DNA of 5,765 nucleotides from contig JABIYQ010000105.1 in the NCBI GenBank assembly GCA_018702715.1, positions 1 to 5,765 on the forward strand. The letters are read 5' to 3'. The notes beneath the pieces were generated by a model. It searched no databases, was not told where the DNA came from, and worked only from the letters and a program-made list of their open reading frames with translations. Source of the DNA: Desulfobacula sp. (GTDB lineage Bacteria > Desulfobacterota > Desulfobacteria > Desulfobacterales > Desulfobacteraceae). Position 1 is the first letter of the stretch. The number at the start of each line of letters is the position of its first letter. Below are positions 5,140 to 5,765 of this stretch, one piece after another. The position numbers and the translations under genes are program-made.

Positions 5140-5765
5140 ATGATGGATTCTGTTTCTTATAAATTAAAATTTGCAATATTGGGTGCATTAATCGTTCCCT
5201 GTTTTGGTCGTCTTGCATTACACGGCACAGGTTCTGAGACTGATTTTTATCGATATTTCGTTCCCCTTTTTATAGGTGGTCTAACAGGTTATCTTATTGG
5301 ATTAATGAGAGATATCTGGGTTGCTACAAATGAAGATCTTAAAATGACAAACAAAGTTCTTCAGAAGGAAATTAACCAGCACATACAGACTGAGCAATCT
5401 CTGAGAGAGAATGAAAAACAAAAAAAAGCTATTCTGGATGCGTCGATTGATTCTATAAGGCTGGTTGATAATGAAATGAGAATAATTTGGGCAAATAAAA
5501 TAATAGAGAAACAGCTTGGAAAAGATCGTAAAAAGATAATTGGCAATTATTGCTACGGGGCTTATACTGGAAGAAATGAACCCTGCCCGAATTGTCCAAC
5601 TGAAAAGTCACGTAAAAGTGGCAAAATAGAATTTTCCATTCTCTGCGAGGAAAATGTCAAAGGAATTGAGGGTAAGACATACTGGTCTGATTACACAGTT
5701 CCAATAAAAAATGAATCTGGTAAGATCGAAAATTTCATTCAAGTTTCAAGGAATATTACTGATCT
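5140..5765 (+). CDS. Membrane-anchored PAS-domain sensor protein, probably a histidine kinase (3' end outside window)
   Basis: The first 208 residues of a sensor; the frame is open to the window end. Two hydrophobic segments (about 10-28 and 38-56) are followed by a charged coiled-coil helix (about 60-97, rich in E, K, Q and N). A PAS domain then begins near AILDASIDSIRLVD and runs through IIWANK, IIGNYCYGAYTG and WSDYTVPI to the usual PAS end, VSRNITD. The PAS core carries Cys138 and a PCPNCP motif (Cys149, Cys152). This could bind a metal or act as a redox switch, but that is inference. The kinase or other output domain lies outside, so histidine kinase is only the likeliest option; a diguanylate cyclase is possible. 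The start is ATG at 5140 or 5143, since an in-frame TAA lies at 5110-5112. No clear Shine-Dalgarno is present. Confidence 0.75.
   Translation, partial: MMDSVSYKLKFAILGALIVPCFGRLALHGTGSETDFYRYFVPLFIGGLTGYLIGLMRDIWVATNEDLKMTNKVLQKEINQHIQTEQSLRENEKQKKAILDASIDSIRLVDNEMRIIWANKIIEKQLGKDRKKIIGNYCYGAYTGRNEPCPNCPTEKSRKSGKIEFSILCEENVKGIEGKTYWSDYTVPIKNESGKIENFIQVSRNITD

Noticed and set aside
5361..5546. 61-residue minus-strand ORF
   Set aside because: It is antisense to the coiled-coil and PAS part of the sensor gene and rich in Ile, Ser and Phe, as expected of a shadow frame.

Overview
The window looks like the chromosome of an AT-rich anaerobic bacterium, most plausibly a Desulfobacterota (delta-proteobacterial) sulfate reducer of the Desulfobacteraceae kind. 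This is an inference from the style of three proteins: a long-type acyl-CoA dehydrogenase with an extra C-terminal domain, a thiolase with a QACSTST active-site loop, and a membrane sensor whose PAS domain carries a PCxxCP motif. No rRNA, tRNA, CRISPR array or intact mobile element is visible.

Bases 1-3789 (+ strand) hold a four-gene beta-oxidation module: the 3' end of an acyl-CoA dehydrogenase, a crotonase-family enoyl-CoA hydratase, a thiolase, and a 3-hydroxyacyl-CoA dehydrogenase. Together they cover all four steps of a beta-oxidation turn (oxidation, hydration, second oxidation, thiolysis). Each of the last three departs from the family norm: the hydratase has an insertion, the thiolase has NPF where NEAF is usual, and the dehydrogenase has Phe in place of an active-site Asn. 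The substrate may therefore be something other than a plain straight-chain fatty acid, but it cannot be read from the sequence. A terminator-like hairpin separates the thiolase from the dehydrogenase, so the last gene may be expressed at a different level from the first three.

Bases 3898-4607 hold a convergent minus-strand unit that ends at a shared bidirectional terminator. A YdiI/MenI-like hotdog thioesterase is preceded by a 60-codon ORF and a 21-codon ORF. The two small ORFs overlap by ATGA, and the second abuts or overlaps the thioesterase start. Each of the three has its own Shine-Dalgarno sequence, so the set looks translationally coupled. The thioesterase could release CoA from intermediates of the neighbouring pathway.

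Bases 4608-5139 contain no intact gene. They hold a small unexplained reading-frame fragment, a good sigma70-type promoter, and the decayed start of a YkgJ-type Cys-cluster protein. That relic keeps its promoter, ribosome binding site and CGNCC motif but is broken by a frameshift and a stop.

Bases 5140-5765 hold the start of a membrane-anchored PAS-domain sensor, probably a histidine kinase, which runs off the right edge.
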